Source: Pseudomonadota bacterium (GTDB taxonomy: Bacteria > Pseudomonadota > Alphaproteobacteria > Rhizobiales > Xanthobacteraceae). Taken from it: 40,679 nucleotides of DNA. Under the pieces are notes generated by a model. That model searched no databases. It was not told the origin of the DNA and saw only the letters and a program-made list of their open reading frames with translations. How positions within the stretch are numbered: position 1 is the first letter of the stretch; each line of letters starts with the position of its first letter. Location: NCBI GenBank assembly GCA_018971625.1, contig JAGXAJ010000036.1, positions 1-40,679 of the forward strand, read 5' to 3'. Positions 7,704-15,818 of this stretch are shown here, piece by piece. Position numbers and translations under genes: made by a program.

Positions 7704-8921
7704 TCATGCCGGCACGGGTTCCCTGTGCACCACACCTTTCGGGAACGGCCTGAACGTCATGGCAATAAAGAACGCGCCCATGCCGAACGCCCAGGAGCCG
7801 ATATAGAGCCAAGCGTAGCTCGCGAAGGTATCGTAGATCAAACCACCAGCCAGCGGCCCGGTTGCCATGCCGAGGCTGCCGGCCATCGCCGTGCCGCCGA
7901 TCACGGTGCCCAGCATCCGCAGCGGAAAGTTTTCGCGCACCAGCACGGAATAGAGCGGCATGGTGCCGGCATAGATGAAACCGAACAGCGCCGCCACCGC
8001 ATAGAACGCAGCAAGCTCGCGCACGAAGACATAGCCGAGCGCGCCGAACGCCTGCGCCAACAATCCCGAAACCAGCACGCGCTTGGCGCCGAAGCGATCG
8101 CCGAGCAGGCCAAACGCGATGCGGCCGCCCATCCCCGCCAGCCCCTCGACGCTGTAGATCGTCACCGCGGCGATCATCGGTATGCCGCAGGTGATGGCAT
8201 AGCTGACGGTATGGATGATCGGACCCGAATGGGTCGCGCAACAGAAGAAGTTGGTCAGCATCAGGATGATGAATTGCGGCGAGCGCAACGCCTGCGCAAG
8301 CGACATCTCCGGCTGCGCGGTCGTGCTGGTGGTCGCTGCAGGCGCCATCTGAAGCGTCGGCGGCCGACGCACCAGGAGCGAAACCGGAATCATGATCGCG
8401 GCCACGACAAGCGCCACGATCTGCATCGAGGTTCGCCAATCATGGTTCGAGACCAGCCACGCCGCCAAGGGCGACATGGTCATCGGCGCCATGCCCATGC
8501 CGGCCGAAACCAGCGAAACCGCAAGGCTGCGATGGGTATCGAACCAGCCGGTGACGGTCGCCATCATCGGCGCAAAGATCGCGGAGATGGAGCCGCCGAC
8601 CATCAGGCCGAACATGAGTTGAAAGGCAATCAGCGACGTCGCCCGGCTCGCCAGCGCAAGGCTCGAGGCAAGCACGACCGACCCCGTCAGCACCACCGGC
8701 AGCGGTCCCAGCCGGTCGGACAAGGTGCCCCACGCCATGCTGGTGCAGGCCATGGCGAGGAAACCGATCGTCATGGCGCTGGATATGCCCGTCACCGACC
8801 AGCCAGTTTCCCGCGCGATCGGTTGCAGGAACACCGGCAGCGAGAACATGCCGCCGATCGCGACGCAACCAAGCAGGCCACCGGCCGCGACGATCACCCA
8901 GCGATAACGGGAATTGGCCAT
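7704..8921 (-). CDS. MFS transporter, monocarboxylate/oxalate:formate antiporter-like
   Basis: 405 aa with about twelve hydrophobic segments, as expected for the major facilitator superfamily. The loop 2-3 motif appears as WGTLSDRLGP and its second-half counterpart as GRIAFGLLGDRFGAKRVL. The N terminus (RYRWVIVAAGGLLGCVAIGG, then SLPVFLQPIARETGWS) resembles the OFA/monocarboxylate porter subgroup, which moves organic anions across the inner membrane. A proline-rich region in the central cytoplasmic loop reads RRPPTLQMAPA. AAGGGGA precedes the ATG at 8921 at good spacing. The substrate cannot be read from sequence, and the gene is not in an evident operon. Confidence 0.85.
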   Translation of the reverse strand: MANSRYRWVIVAAGGLLGCVAIGGMFSLPVFLQPIARETGWSVTGISSAMTIGFLAMACTSMAWGTLSDRLGPLPVVLTGSVVLASSLALASRATSLIAFQLMFGLMVGGSISAIFAPMMATVTGWFDTHRSLAVSLVSAGMGMAPMTMSPLAAWLVSNHDWRTSMQIVALVVAAIMIPVSLLVRRPPTLQMAPAATTSTTAQPEMSLAQALRSPQFIILMLTNFFCCATHSGPIIHTVSYAITCGIPMIAAVTIYSVEGLAGMGGRIAFGLLGDRFGAKRVLVSGLLAQAFGALGYVFVRELAAFYAVAALFGFIYAGTMPLYSVLVRENFPLRMLGTVIGGTAMAGSLGMATGPLAGGLIYDTFASYAWLYIGSWAFGMGAFFIAMTFRPFPKGVVHREPVPA

Positions 8922-9045
8922 ATCGATCCCCTTCAGACTATGCTTCTACATGCTGGACGAATGGAACCGGGCTGATCCGACAGCCGGGTGACATGCCCCA
9001 TTATTTTTTTGAACATCCATCCTGCGCCACCTGCAACGACAAATC

Positions 9046-9543
9046 ATGCCGATCCGTCCGATCCTGCGTTACCCCGACCCCCGGCTTGCGCTTACGGCAC
9101 AGGCCGTCACCGCATTTGACGACTCGCTGCACGAGTTGGCGACCGACCTGCTCGATACCATGCGCGCGGCGCCCGGCATCGGGATCACCGCGCCCCATAT
9201 CGGCATCGCGCTGCGGGTCGTGGTGCTCGAACTCGATCGCGCCGACGGCGCGCAAACCTATGTCAATCCGGAGATCGCCTTCGCCTCGCCAGAGATGATC
9301 ATGCATCGCGAAGGCAGCGTCTCGATGCCCGGCATCAGCGACGAGGTCGAACGTCATCTGCGGATCCGGATCAGTTACCAAGACATCGATGGCGATACCC
9401 ATACCGAGGAATCCGACGGCCTGCGCGCGGTCTGCCATCAGCATGAGATCGATCAGCTCAACGGCCTGTTCTGGATCAAGCGGCTATCCCGCCTCAAGCG
9501 CGAGCGCGCGATCAAGCGTTTCGAAAAGGTTTCGCGCGGCTAA
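9046..9543 (+). CDS. Peptide deformylase-like protein with substituted metal ligands
   Basis: 165 aa, full length for a peptide deformylase, and the fold is recognisable throughout (PIRPILRYPDPRL at the start; HQHEIDQLNGLFWIKRLS near the end). Active deformylases have motifs GxGxAAxQ, EGCLS and HExDH, whose Cys and two His bind the metal. Here they read GIGITAPH (residues 44-51), EGSVS (89-93) and HEIDQ (133-137). The metal Cys is Ser91 and the second metal His is Gln137, so two of three ligands are lost. I read the codons directly (AGC for Ser, CAG for Gln). It is therefore probably not a classical deformylase and may be a non-catalytic or repurposed paralogue, with a true def gene elsewhere. 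Confidence 0.85.
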   Translation: MPIRPILRYPDPRLALTAQAVTAFDDSLHELATDLLDTMRAAPGIGITAPHIGIALRVVVLELDRADGAQTYVNPEIAFASPEMIMHREGSVSMPGISDEVERHLRIRISYQDIDGDTHTEESDGLRAVCHQHEIDQLNGLFWIKRLSRLKRERAIKRFEKVSRG

Positions 9544-9554
9544 GCGCCGCGCGA
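9532..9554 (+). terminator. Hairpin spanning the deformylase-like stop codon
   Basis: Perfect 9-base inverted repeats at 9532-9540 and 9546-9554 with a 5-base loop that contains the TAA stop (9541-9543). There is no U tract afterwards. It lies between convergent genes and may slow or stop transcription, but an intrinsic terminator is not proven. Confidence 0.35.
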
Positions 9555-9622
9555 TGCATCTATGCGGCAACGCTGATGCTTCGGTTGGCCGAACAATAGA
9601 GTGATCCCGCGGGCTCGCTCGG

Positions 9623-10306
9623 TCAGGCGGGTTTCTTCAGCACTGTGATGTGGAGGCGGCGGCGCGTTTTCATGCCTTGCTGCCGATACAGCGCGACGGC
9701 TGAGGCGTTGCTGGAAAACACGTGCAGGAAGGGAATTTCGCCGCGCGCCACGATCCGTTGCGCAACCGCCGACAGCAGCATCCGGCCGTAGCCGCGGCCG
9801 CGATAGGACGGGTGCACGCAGAGCGCCGTGATCTCACTGTAGTTGGCGGGTTTCATCCGCTCGCCGGCCATCGCGACAAGCTGGCCTTCGATGCGTATGC
9901 CGAGGAACGTGCCCAGTTCATGCGTCCGTACGCCGAACGGGCCCGGTTTTGTCAGCGCGGTCAATTCCATCATCGCCGGGACGTCGTCGATGCCGAGGGC
10001 GGCAACCTCGACGCCGCGCACCGGAGCCTTGGCAGGCGTTCCAATCATCTGCTCGCCCATCTCGGCGAGGCGAACCTTGAACGTATCAGGCGGCGATACC
10101 GCATCCGGGGTAAACAGCACGGCGATTTCGCGCGGCGACATCAGCGCGTCGAGTGCGGCAAAACACTCCGCCGACATCTCGGCCAGCGCCGCAAACGGCG
10201 CGACTGGCACCGGATAGCGCCGCGCCAGCGCGCCGCCTTCGGCTATCGCGCTTTGTCGTGTAGTTAGCGCGGCCCAGACCGGGTAATCGAGGATGTCAGC
10301 GGACAT
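9623..10306 (-). CDS. GNAT-family N-acetyltransferase (FR47-like)
   Basis: 227 aa. The C-terminal half carries the GNAT acetyl-CoA site: ITALCVHPSYRGRGYGRML, with the R/Q-x-x-G-x-G/A core in RGRGYG, followed by a helix and the late strand FLHVFSSNASAVALYRQQGM, where Asn, Ala and Tyr match motif B. The N-terminal half (residues 1-100) is a second, weakly conserved GNAT-like region, as in FR47-type proteins. It should transfer an acetyl group from acetyl-CoA to an amine; the substrate is unknown. The gene is convergent with the deformylase-like gene. Confidence 0.83.
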   Translation of the reverse strand: MSADILDYPVWAALTTRQSAIAEGGALARRYPVPVAPFAALAEMSAECFAALDALMSPREIAVLFTPDAVSPPDTFKVRLAEMGEQMIGTPAKAPVRGVEVAALGIDDVPAMMELTALTKPGPFGVRTHELGTFLGIRIEGQLVAMAGERMKPANYSEITALCVHPSYRGRGYGRMLLSAVAQRIVARGEIPFLHVFSSNASAVALYRQQGMKTRRRLHITVLKKPA

Positions 10307-10540
10307 CGGTCTCTATTTCCACTCGATATGACCACCACTGACCTGCACACAGCGCAAGCTTCATGGAAGGCATTGCAAATTCTGAGTGTGCGCGGAAGCT
10401 TTTTTTCTGGAGATCATTGCTTTTGGAAGGGGATCTTTGAGGCGACCGCCATGGGTCGCAGCTGCGTTTGCTGCAAGCGCTTTCCTCAATATAAAGATCC
10501 TAACTCATCATAATAGGTGACGAACCCGCGTCACAGACGA

Positions 10541-11587
10541 CTAGCTCGCGCGCGTCAACGTCAATTGGTCCTCTCTGAAAGTCTGGTTGCGGCCCGAACG
10601 CTTGGCTAGATACAGCGCCCGGTCACAACGCTCGATCAACTCGGTCATCGGTTCTCCGGGCCGGAATTGCCCGACGCCAATGGATACCGTGACGCTCGAA
10701 AGTGCCTCGCCAGTGGACCGCCGCTTGATCTCGCATTTGTCGATCGCAATGCGTATGCTCTCAGCTCTGGCAAAACACGTTGTAAGATCGGCTCCTGGCA
10801 GGATCGCGATCAACTCCTCCCCGCCATAACGTGCCGCAAGGTCTTCTTGCCGAACGTTTTCTTGCAGCGCATGCGCTACCAGACGAAGCACCTGATCGCC
10901 AACGTTATGCCCATAGGTGTCATTGAATTGCTTGAAATGATCGATATCGATCAACAGTGCACTAAGCGGAACTCCGCGCTCCATTGCGTTGATTTGTGCG
11001 ATCCGAAAGAAATCTTCCAGTGCGCGGCGGTTTGGAAGCCCTGTCAATGTGTCCGTTTTCGACCGCTCCTCAGCCTTCGCAAGTGAAGCTCGGATCGAAT
11101 CGAGCTCAAGTGAGGTACTTGCAAGGCTTTTTTCAAGCGTTGTTGCTCGCGTCGAGGCTCTGGATACCTCAGCGATCAGGCTCTTGATCAGGCTAAGAGG
11201 ATCCAGGCCAATCTCGCTTTTGGCGCCAATCTCCTCGAGCTCCCGCAAATGTGCCTTGTTGCTCGAGGCGGCCGCCGACACGAACTGGCTCGCCTTCGAC
11301 ATCACATCGCCTAATCTGCGAGCGCTATCAAACGTGTCAGGGGAAGTATTGCAATCGACATAGGTGGACGCGAGGTCCCGCAAGACTTGCGCAGTGAACC
11401 TCTGCTTGTTGCTGATCAAGATATCAATGGCACGCTTGAGGACAGGCGACGAGCCTTGGCAATAGCTATACCAAATGCGGAAGTGATCTGGCGTCGCAGC
11501 AACCCGATGATCGGACATGCACAGCATAGCCTGCGCAGCGATCGAGCTGGCGTACTCGAAATCAACATCAGCAGCTGTCGAGGTCAT
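10541..11587 (-). CDS. Diguanylate cyclase (GGDEF domain)
   Basis: 348 aa. The C-terminal domain (about residues 175-340) is a GGDEF domain with opening DTLTGLPNRRALEDFF, metal-binding LLIDIDHFKQFNDTYGH and an intact active site GGEEL at 255-259. An RxxD inhibitory site (RQED, 246-249) lies five residues before it, so product feedback by c-di-GMP is expected. The N-terminal 160 residues are helical with a probable coiled coil (LEKSLASTSLELDSIRASLA) and no transmembrane segment, so the enzyme is probably cytoplasmic. It makes cyclic di-GMP from two GTP. The input signal is unknown. Confidence 0.92.
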   Translation of the reverse strand: MTSTAADVDFEYASSIAAQAMLCMSDHRVAATPDHFRIWYSYCQGSSPVLKRAIDILISNKQRFTAQVLRDLASTYVDCNTSPDTFDSARRLGDVMSKASQFVSAAASSNKAHLRELEEIGAKSEIGLDPLSLIKSLIAEVSRASTRATTLEKSLASTSLELDSIRASLAKAEERSKTDTLTGLPNRRALEDFFRIAQINAMERGVPLSALLIDIDHFKQFNDTYGHNVGDQVLRLVAHALQENVRQEDLAARYGGEELIAILPGADLTTCFARAESIRIAIDKCEIKRRSTGEALSSVTVSIGVGQFRPGEPMTELIERCDRALYLAKRSGRNQTFREDQLTLTRAS

Positions 11588-11696
11588 TCAATAGTCCAGC
11601 GCCGGACGCGGGTATTGGGTCCGTATACCGGCATCTCCGAGATACGAATCCGGCATCGCAATATGCAAATTTTGAATGAAAAAATGGTGAATTTCT

Positions 11697-11819
11697 TTAC
11701 CAATTTCGTTGAGTCAGGCTCGCCGACAAGACAGCGAACGCCCGGCGGAATGATTGCGCCATTGAATCCGTCGCTTGGTTCGGACCTATGGACGGCAGCA
11801 GGTCGATCGGGGAACTCAT
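11697..11819 (-). CDS. Candidate 40-residue small ORF upstream of the diguanylate cyclase
   Basis: A minus-strand ATG at 11819-11817 has GGAGAA about 8 bases upstream and opens a 40-codon frame ending in TAA at 11697. The peptide starts MSSPIDLLPSIGPNQ and has no recognised family, signal or transmembrane segment. It is on the same strand as, and about 110 bases before, the diguanylate cyclase. The only support is the ribosome-binding site; it may be chance. The rest of 11588-11912 holds nothing I recognise. Confidence 0.25.
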   Translation of the reverse strand: MSSPIDLLPSIGPNQATDSMAQSFRRAFAVLSASLTQRNW

Positions 11820-11912
11820 CTTTTATTCTCCAACGAGACGATCCCATGATGACCGTCCCGCATTCGCGGCTGCATCCTGTGGCGCGTCGCCTTTGCTCGA
11901 ATGAAGTCGCGA

Positions 11913-12554
11913 TCAGCGAGCCAGCACGATGTGGGTGGCGTGCTCTGTTGCCTGATGTTCGGTGACGCGAAAGCCGAGCGACGGCAGATCGATGCCGGCG
12001 AATATCGCCTCGCCCTGCCCCAGCATCACCGGCGACACGGCAAAGTGCAGCTCATCGATCAACCCGGCGCGAAGATATTGGCGCACGGTCGAAACACCGC
12101 CGCCGATCTTCACATCGCGTCCGCCGGCGGCGCGCCTGGCCTCATCCAGCGCGACCTCGATCCCTTCGGTGACGAAGGTGAAGGTGGTGCCCCCCTCCAT
12201 CACGATCGGATCGCGCCGGTGATGCGTCAGCACGTAGGTCGGTGCGTGATAGGGCGGGTTATCGCCCCACCAGCCCTTCCAGCTTTCATCCCGCCAGGGG
12301 CCGCGGACCGGGCCGAACATGTTACGGCCGAGAATGAAGGCGCCGAACCCCTCCATCGCCCGATGCGCATAGCGCTCGTCGAGACCATCTGAGCCGCCTT
12401 CCTGTCCGATCATCGCCTTGAAGCTGCGGGTACCGAAGAACCATTGATGCAGTTCCCTCCCGCGTTTGCCCAAGGGATTTTCGAGGCTTTGCTCCGGTCC
12501 GGCGCCGAACCCGTCGAGCGAGATCGAAAAGCCTCCTACGCGCACCTTCGTCAT
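11913..12554 (-). CDS. Dihydrofolate reductase / RibD C-terminal-like family protein
   Basis: 213 aa. The N-terminal strand VRVGGFSISLDGFGAGP is typical of the RibD C-terminal/DHFR-like family (the xxSLDG signature). GAFILGRNMFGPVRGPW, the NADPH-site region VKIGGGVSTVRQYLRAGL and the strand IDELHFAVSPVMLGQGEAIF follow in the expected order. These proteins share the NADPH-binding fold of DHFR, but most lack a known substrate. GGAGG is 8 bases upstream of the ATG at 12554. It is followed on the right by a broken YCII-family fragment, a family often encoded near such reductases. Confidence 0.85.
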   Translation of the reverse strand: MTKVRVGGFSISLDGFGAGPEQSLENPLGKRGRELHQWFFGTRSFKAMIGQEGGSDGLDERYAHRAMEGFGAFILGRNMFGPVRGPWRDESWKGWWGDNPPYHAPTYVLTHHRRDPIVMEGGTTFTFVTEGIEVALDEARRAAGGRDVKIGGGVSTVRQYLRAGLIDELHFAVSPVMLGQGEAIFAGIDLPSLGFRVTEHQATEHATHIVLAR

Positions 12555-12668
12555 ACGGATATCCTCCTTGAACTTCTTTTTGCTCTTGTTCTTGCCAGCA
12601 CTTGCGTCCGCTTGATGGCTTCAGTCAATGCCGAGCCTGCCGCGCTCGCGATTACGAAGCGTCGGGAG

Positions 12669-12836
12669 TTACTCAGGTGTCACGAACTCGGCCAGAGCCG
12701 CCGCCTCGAAAAATGGCCGGATATCGATCTCGCAGCGGCCCGGTATCGGATCAGGGTAGCGAAGCTGCTCGACAGCAACAAGATCCGTACAACTCTCGAT
12801 CTCCATTGCGTTGATAGCCAGAAATTCGGAAAAAGC
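12669..12836 (-). pseudogene. C-terminal remnant of a YCII/DGPF-domain protein
   Basis: A minus frame ending in TAA at 12671-12669 encodes LRYPDPIPGRCEIDIRPFFE and then AAALAEFVTPE. This matches the end of YCII/DGPF-domain proteins (pattern G-x-[CI]-E-[IV]-[DR]-[IV]-R-P-x-[FY]-E-A followed by a short F-x-x-x-L-T-P-E tail). Upstream, a DGPF-like stretch (SLSVSQGFFRISGY) is in a different frame, and I see no intact start. The gene is therefore truncated and frameshifted. The rest of 12560-13100 shows no other recognisable gene. Confidence 0.5.
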
Positions 12837-13103
12837 CCTGGGAGACCGAAAGGCTGACTCCGCCGTCGGAAATCAGGCTCGGCGATGGTCTTGTCGGTGT
12901 AGCGCTCGCGGTCTTTGTCGGGCAAGTCCGGCGCATGCCATAGGCGATCTTCGCCGTCCCCACCGGTTTTCAACCGGACCCTTCTGCCTCGGCAAGATTC
13001 GGCTGCGGTTCCGCCCGGCAATCGAGGCTGCGGTCTTCCTTGCGCCACTGTCGGATCCGAACCAACACTCGTGTGGCACGATAGGTCCGCATTGCTGAAA
13101 GCG

Positions 13104-13138
13104 AAAGTCCCGCCGCGCGAGCTACGCGGCGGGACTTT
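13104..13138 (-). terminator. Strong intrinsic-type terminator hairpin after the phosphodiesterase gene
   Basis: Perfect 14-base inverted repeats at 13104-13117 and 13125-13138 with a 7-base loop, GC-rich with A/T-rich outer ends (AAAG / CTTT). The hairpin lies about 36 bases beyond the stop of the minus-strand phosphodiesterase-like gene and ends in TTTCGCTTTC on that strand. Confidence 0.8.
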
Positions 13139-13173
13139 TACTGCTCCGAAGGATTGACGGTGAGGCGGCCTTC

Positions 13174-14823
13174 TTACTTCAGGACCTGCGTGCCTTCCTC
13201 GCGCACCGCCTGGAGGCTGCGCGGATCAAGGTCGAGCGCATCGAGGATCGTCGGCGCGATCTGGGTGGTGAAGGTGGTATCTTCGACGACCTTTGCGTGC
13301 TTGATGCGCGGCGAGGAGACCACCAGCAGCACGTTACGATCATCGTCGGAAAAGCCGCCATGCTCGGCAAGCTTGCTGCCGCCGGTGCAGATGACGCCAT
13401 GATCGGTGATGGCGATAAAGTCCGGCACCCGACTATTGTGGAACGGATCCTCGTAGAGCTTGGTCAGTTCGTCACGGTCGAGCAGCTTCTGGATATGCAG
13501 ATCGGCCGCGTGGGCGAGAATGTAGGCCTTGGCATCGGCATAATAGGGATTTTCCGTCGCCGGATTGGTCGCTTGCTGCATTTCCGGTGACAACCAGACC
13601 AGCGCCTCGTCGTCGCAGATCTCGAAACCGTTGGTACCGAAACCGGGCGCCTTGCTATACGCCGCGTCGGAGATCGCCACGCGATCCTTAACGTTGATCG
13701 GCGACTGGCCATGCTTGGCGCTGACGATGATCAGCGTCGAATCGTAGAGGTTCTTCGCCTTGAGCTCGCTAATGAACTTGCCCAGCGCGTCGTCCACGAA
13801 CTGGAATTGCAGCGTTAGCGCGTTGCCGGGCGTCGCCTGGGCGTCGGCGTAGCCGCCGACCAGCGACTTGTCCGTATCCGCGTTGCCTGCCTTGGCGAGC
13901 TTCTGGCCAACGCTGACCGCCTGAAAGTTCATGCCGAAGATCGCGGGCACGGTTTGCTGTTGGGTTCGCGCACCGTTGTAGCCATCGATCCAGTTCAGCA
14001 CCGCCTTGACTTTCATCGAGTCGTAGGTGCGGACGCCCGTGTAGCTGGTCGTGTAGTCGTCACCGGTCTGCGCGCCGGCATCGAGCGTATCCTGCGAATT
14101 GATCTCCGGCGCGAAGAGTTCATCGAGGCCCTTGCCGGACGGGCCCGCCAGGTTCTCATAGGCCGGATGCTTGTCGGACCAGGCCGTGCCCATTCCGGCC
14201 GCCTTGATGATTTCGAAGATCGTGTTGGTACGCACGTACTCGTGGGGATACACCGGCACGCACTGGCCATTGACCAGCTTGCGCTGCATGTGGTCCGGAT
14301 CGAGCTGCGTGTAGACCTGACCGACAGTGCCGCCGCCGGTGTAATCGGCCACCAGCGCGGTGGAGTAGTTGTAGGTCTTGTCGAGCGCTTCGAAGTTGGT
14401 GAGCTCGGTTCCAGCCGCACCAACGCAACCTGGGTCCGCAAGGCCCTGGCTAGTGTAGAAGTCCTTAGCGTGATATTCGGTCCAGTCATAGCTGTCGTCG
14501 TAGAACAGGCCGCCGCCCTGCGGCGTGGCGCCGGTGACCTGTGCGAGCATGCCGGGATAGCTGTCCGACGGAGCGGTGGTGTAAGCGTTGGGATAGACGA
14601 CGCCGTTGTTGGTGAGCTGGGCGAAGTTGCCGCCAGGACGGCTTTCGACCCAACGCTTCAGATCGATGGCATGCATGCCGTCGACGCTGATCAGCAACAC
14701 ATGTTTGTAGCCATGTCGCTGCGAATGCCCATTGTCGTCGTCCGCTCGCGCGACGGTGATGCCGCCGGCAAGCATTGCCACGACCGCGGCAGTTGAAAAG
14801 AAATAATCACGAAAACCACGCAT
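13174..14823 (-). CDS. Exported alkaline-phosphatase-superfamily protein (type I phosphodiesterase/nucleotide pyrophosphatase-like)
   Basis: 549 aa with a Sec-type signal peptide (hydrophobic AAVVAMLAGGITVARA, cleavage near residue 27). The first metal site is VLLISVDGMHAIDL; the probable nucleophile loop is TTAPSDSYPGMLAQVTG, with Ser directly before Tyr-Pro where nucleotide pyrophosphatases have Thr. AWSDKHPAYE supplies another Asp/His pair. The usual V-S-D-H-G motif reads VSAKHGQSP, so the metal-binding Asp is Lys, while His is kept; a late LAEHGGFSDDDRNVLL supplies the last His. It probably cleaves a phosphoester in the periplasm or outside the cell. GAGGGG precedes the ATG, and a strong terminator follows. 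The metal-site change makes the exact chemistry uncertain. Confidence 0.82.
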   Translation of the reverse strand: MRGFRDYFFSTAAVVAMLAGGITVARADDDNGHSQRHGYKHVLLISVDGMHAIDLKRWVESRPGGNFAQLTNNGVVYPNAYTTAPSDSYPGMLAQVTGATPQGGGLFYDDSYDWTEYHAKDFYTSQGLADPGCVGAAGTELTNFEALDKTYNYSTALVADYTGGGTVGQVYTQLDPDHMQRKLVNGQCVPVYPHEYVRTNTIFEIIKAAGMGTAWSDKHPAYENLAGPSGKGLDELFAPEINSQDTLDAGAQTGDDYTTSYTGVRTYDSMKVKAVLNWIDGYNGARTQQQTVPAIFGMNFQAVSVGQKLAKAGNADTDKSLVGGYADAQATPGNALTLQFQFVDDALGKFISELKAKNLYDSTLIIVSAKHGQSPINVKDRVAISDAAYSKAPGFGTNGFEICDDEALVWLSPEMQQATNPATENPYYADAKAYILAHAADLHIQKLLDRDELTKLYEDPFHNSRVPDFIAITDHGVICTGGSKLAEHGGFSDDDRNVLLVVSSPRIKHAKVVEDTTFTTQIAPTILDALDLDPRSLQAVREEGTQVLK

Positions 14824-14897
14824 GAGTTCGCCCCTCTTTGCATTTGATGCGATGAGAATTGCCTTTGCTGAGGCTGCGACAATCTGTCGTCGTCAGT

Positions 14898-14912
14898 TGA
14901 CGTCGCGATGAC
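14898..14912 (-). promoter_or_regulatory. Weak Pho-box-like direct repeat upstream of the phosphodiesterase gene
   Basis: On the minus strand two GTCA cores lie exactly 11 bases apart (TCGTCAT then ACGTCAA), about 75-90 bases before the ATG at 14823. PhoB sites are tandem CTGTCAT-like units with an 11-base period. The flanking bases match poorly, so this is a candidate only. Confidence 0.2.
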
Positions 14913-14979
14913 GATTTTCTTGCAATTGCCGCTTTTTCCCGAAGCGTTGTGAAGAGGCTCGGAGCCCTATGGCATCGTG

Positions 14980-15724
14980 TCATCGCCCACGCGGCGGCGC
15001 GCCCCCTTTTGGCGCTTCAACCCATACATCGCTTTGCTTGATCCGCTGGATGAGCGCCTGCGGGTCGAATTTCCGCAAACCGGAGGGTAATTCGAATAGC
15101 TGTGGTGACTGCGGTTGGTCCTGGATGTTTTCCGCGGAGATGATCGAGCCGTCCTCTGTCTGGATTCGCAGCGGGAACTTACGTGATGCATCGATCCAGC
15201 CATGCAACGCTCCGCCGGAGGGTGGAATGGCGCGGTAACGTATCGTGCTTCGTATCCCGATAGTCTCCTCGCCCATCCGCTCGCAGCCGCCAATCGCCTT
15301 GCTCCGTAATACCGGCCAACCTCGCCATGGCCTGCCACTGCCGGCACGGGTTCGCCGGATCAACCGGTACGAACATTCGGGTAAGCCAGCTCGATTCGCG
15401 GGCATCCATGAAAATTCCTGCCGCAGGCCGCACGAAATAGGCCGTAGGCGCAGCTCCATCGATCAGAAAAAACCCGCCTGCAAAATTCGGCGCTTCCAGT
15501 CGCACCTTATCGTCGAGGACGCGCAGCCTACCCGCCGGTACCGACGCTGCGCCGTCGCGCCGCGTAATGACGAGATCGGCCGAAAATTGTTGGGCCTGCG
15601 CCGCGACGCCACCGAACAGCAAAATGCCGATGAGAACAACGAAGGTCATCCATGATCGACTGCAAACCAAAGCAACGAGTTCGCCGACCATCGCCCACGT
15701 CCGATCCATGAAGATTTGCTGCAT
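14980..15724 (-). pseudogene. Exported LolA/DUF4412-like protein, frameshifted
   Basis: The N-terminal part (15724 to about 15290) has a signal-like hydrophobic segment ending VAAQAQQ and continues FSADLVITRRDGAASVPAGR, then a region ending DPANPCRQWQAMARLAGITE. The homologous continuation, RMGEETIGIRSTIRYRAIP through FDPQALIQRIKQSDVWVEAP, lies in another frame that ends at 14980. Reading GDW-RCER across the switch needs the loss of one base near 15286-15292 (CGGCTG read as CGCTG). Uncorrected, the first frame stops at 15179 with about 40 unrelated residues. The start is uncertain; the ATG at 15649 would give the cleanest signal peptide. The protein resembles small periplasmic LolA-fold proteins, but its function is unknown. 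The gene lies between two exported phosphoesterase genes. Confidence 0.7.
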
Positions 15725-15744
15725 GAGGCGGTGTACAAACAGCA

Positions 15745-15777
15745 GCGCCGACCCGGGGCATTAGAGCGGGTCGGCGC
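15745..15777 (-). terminator. Hairpin after the large phosphoesterase gene
   Basis: Perfect 11-base inverted repeats at 15745-15755 and 15767-15777 with an 11-base loop, about 42 bases past the stop of the minus-strand phosphoesterase and just before the frameshifted gene. On the minus strand it is followed by TGCTGTTTGT, a weak U tract. Confidence 0.6.
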
Positions 15778-15818
15778 CGACTCGTTGAAGTCAGGTCACG
15801 CCATGGCCGAGCATGCGG

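Noticed and set aside
7620..8975. 451-residue open frame on the plus strand
   Set aside because: Extremely Arg/His-rich shadow of the MFS transporter; no domain.
12560..13100. Several short open frames of 60-140 codons on both strands
   Set aside because: None has a ribosome-binding site and a recognisable domain; apart from the YCII relic, the region looks non-coding.
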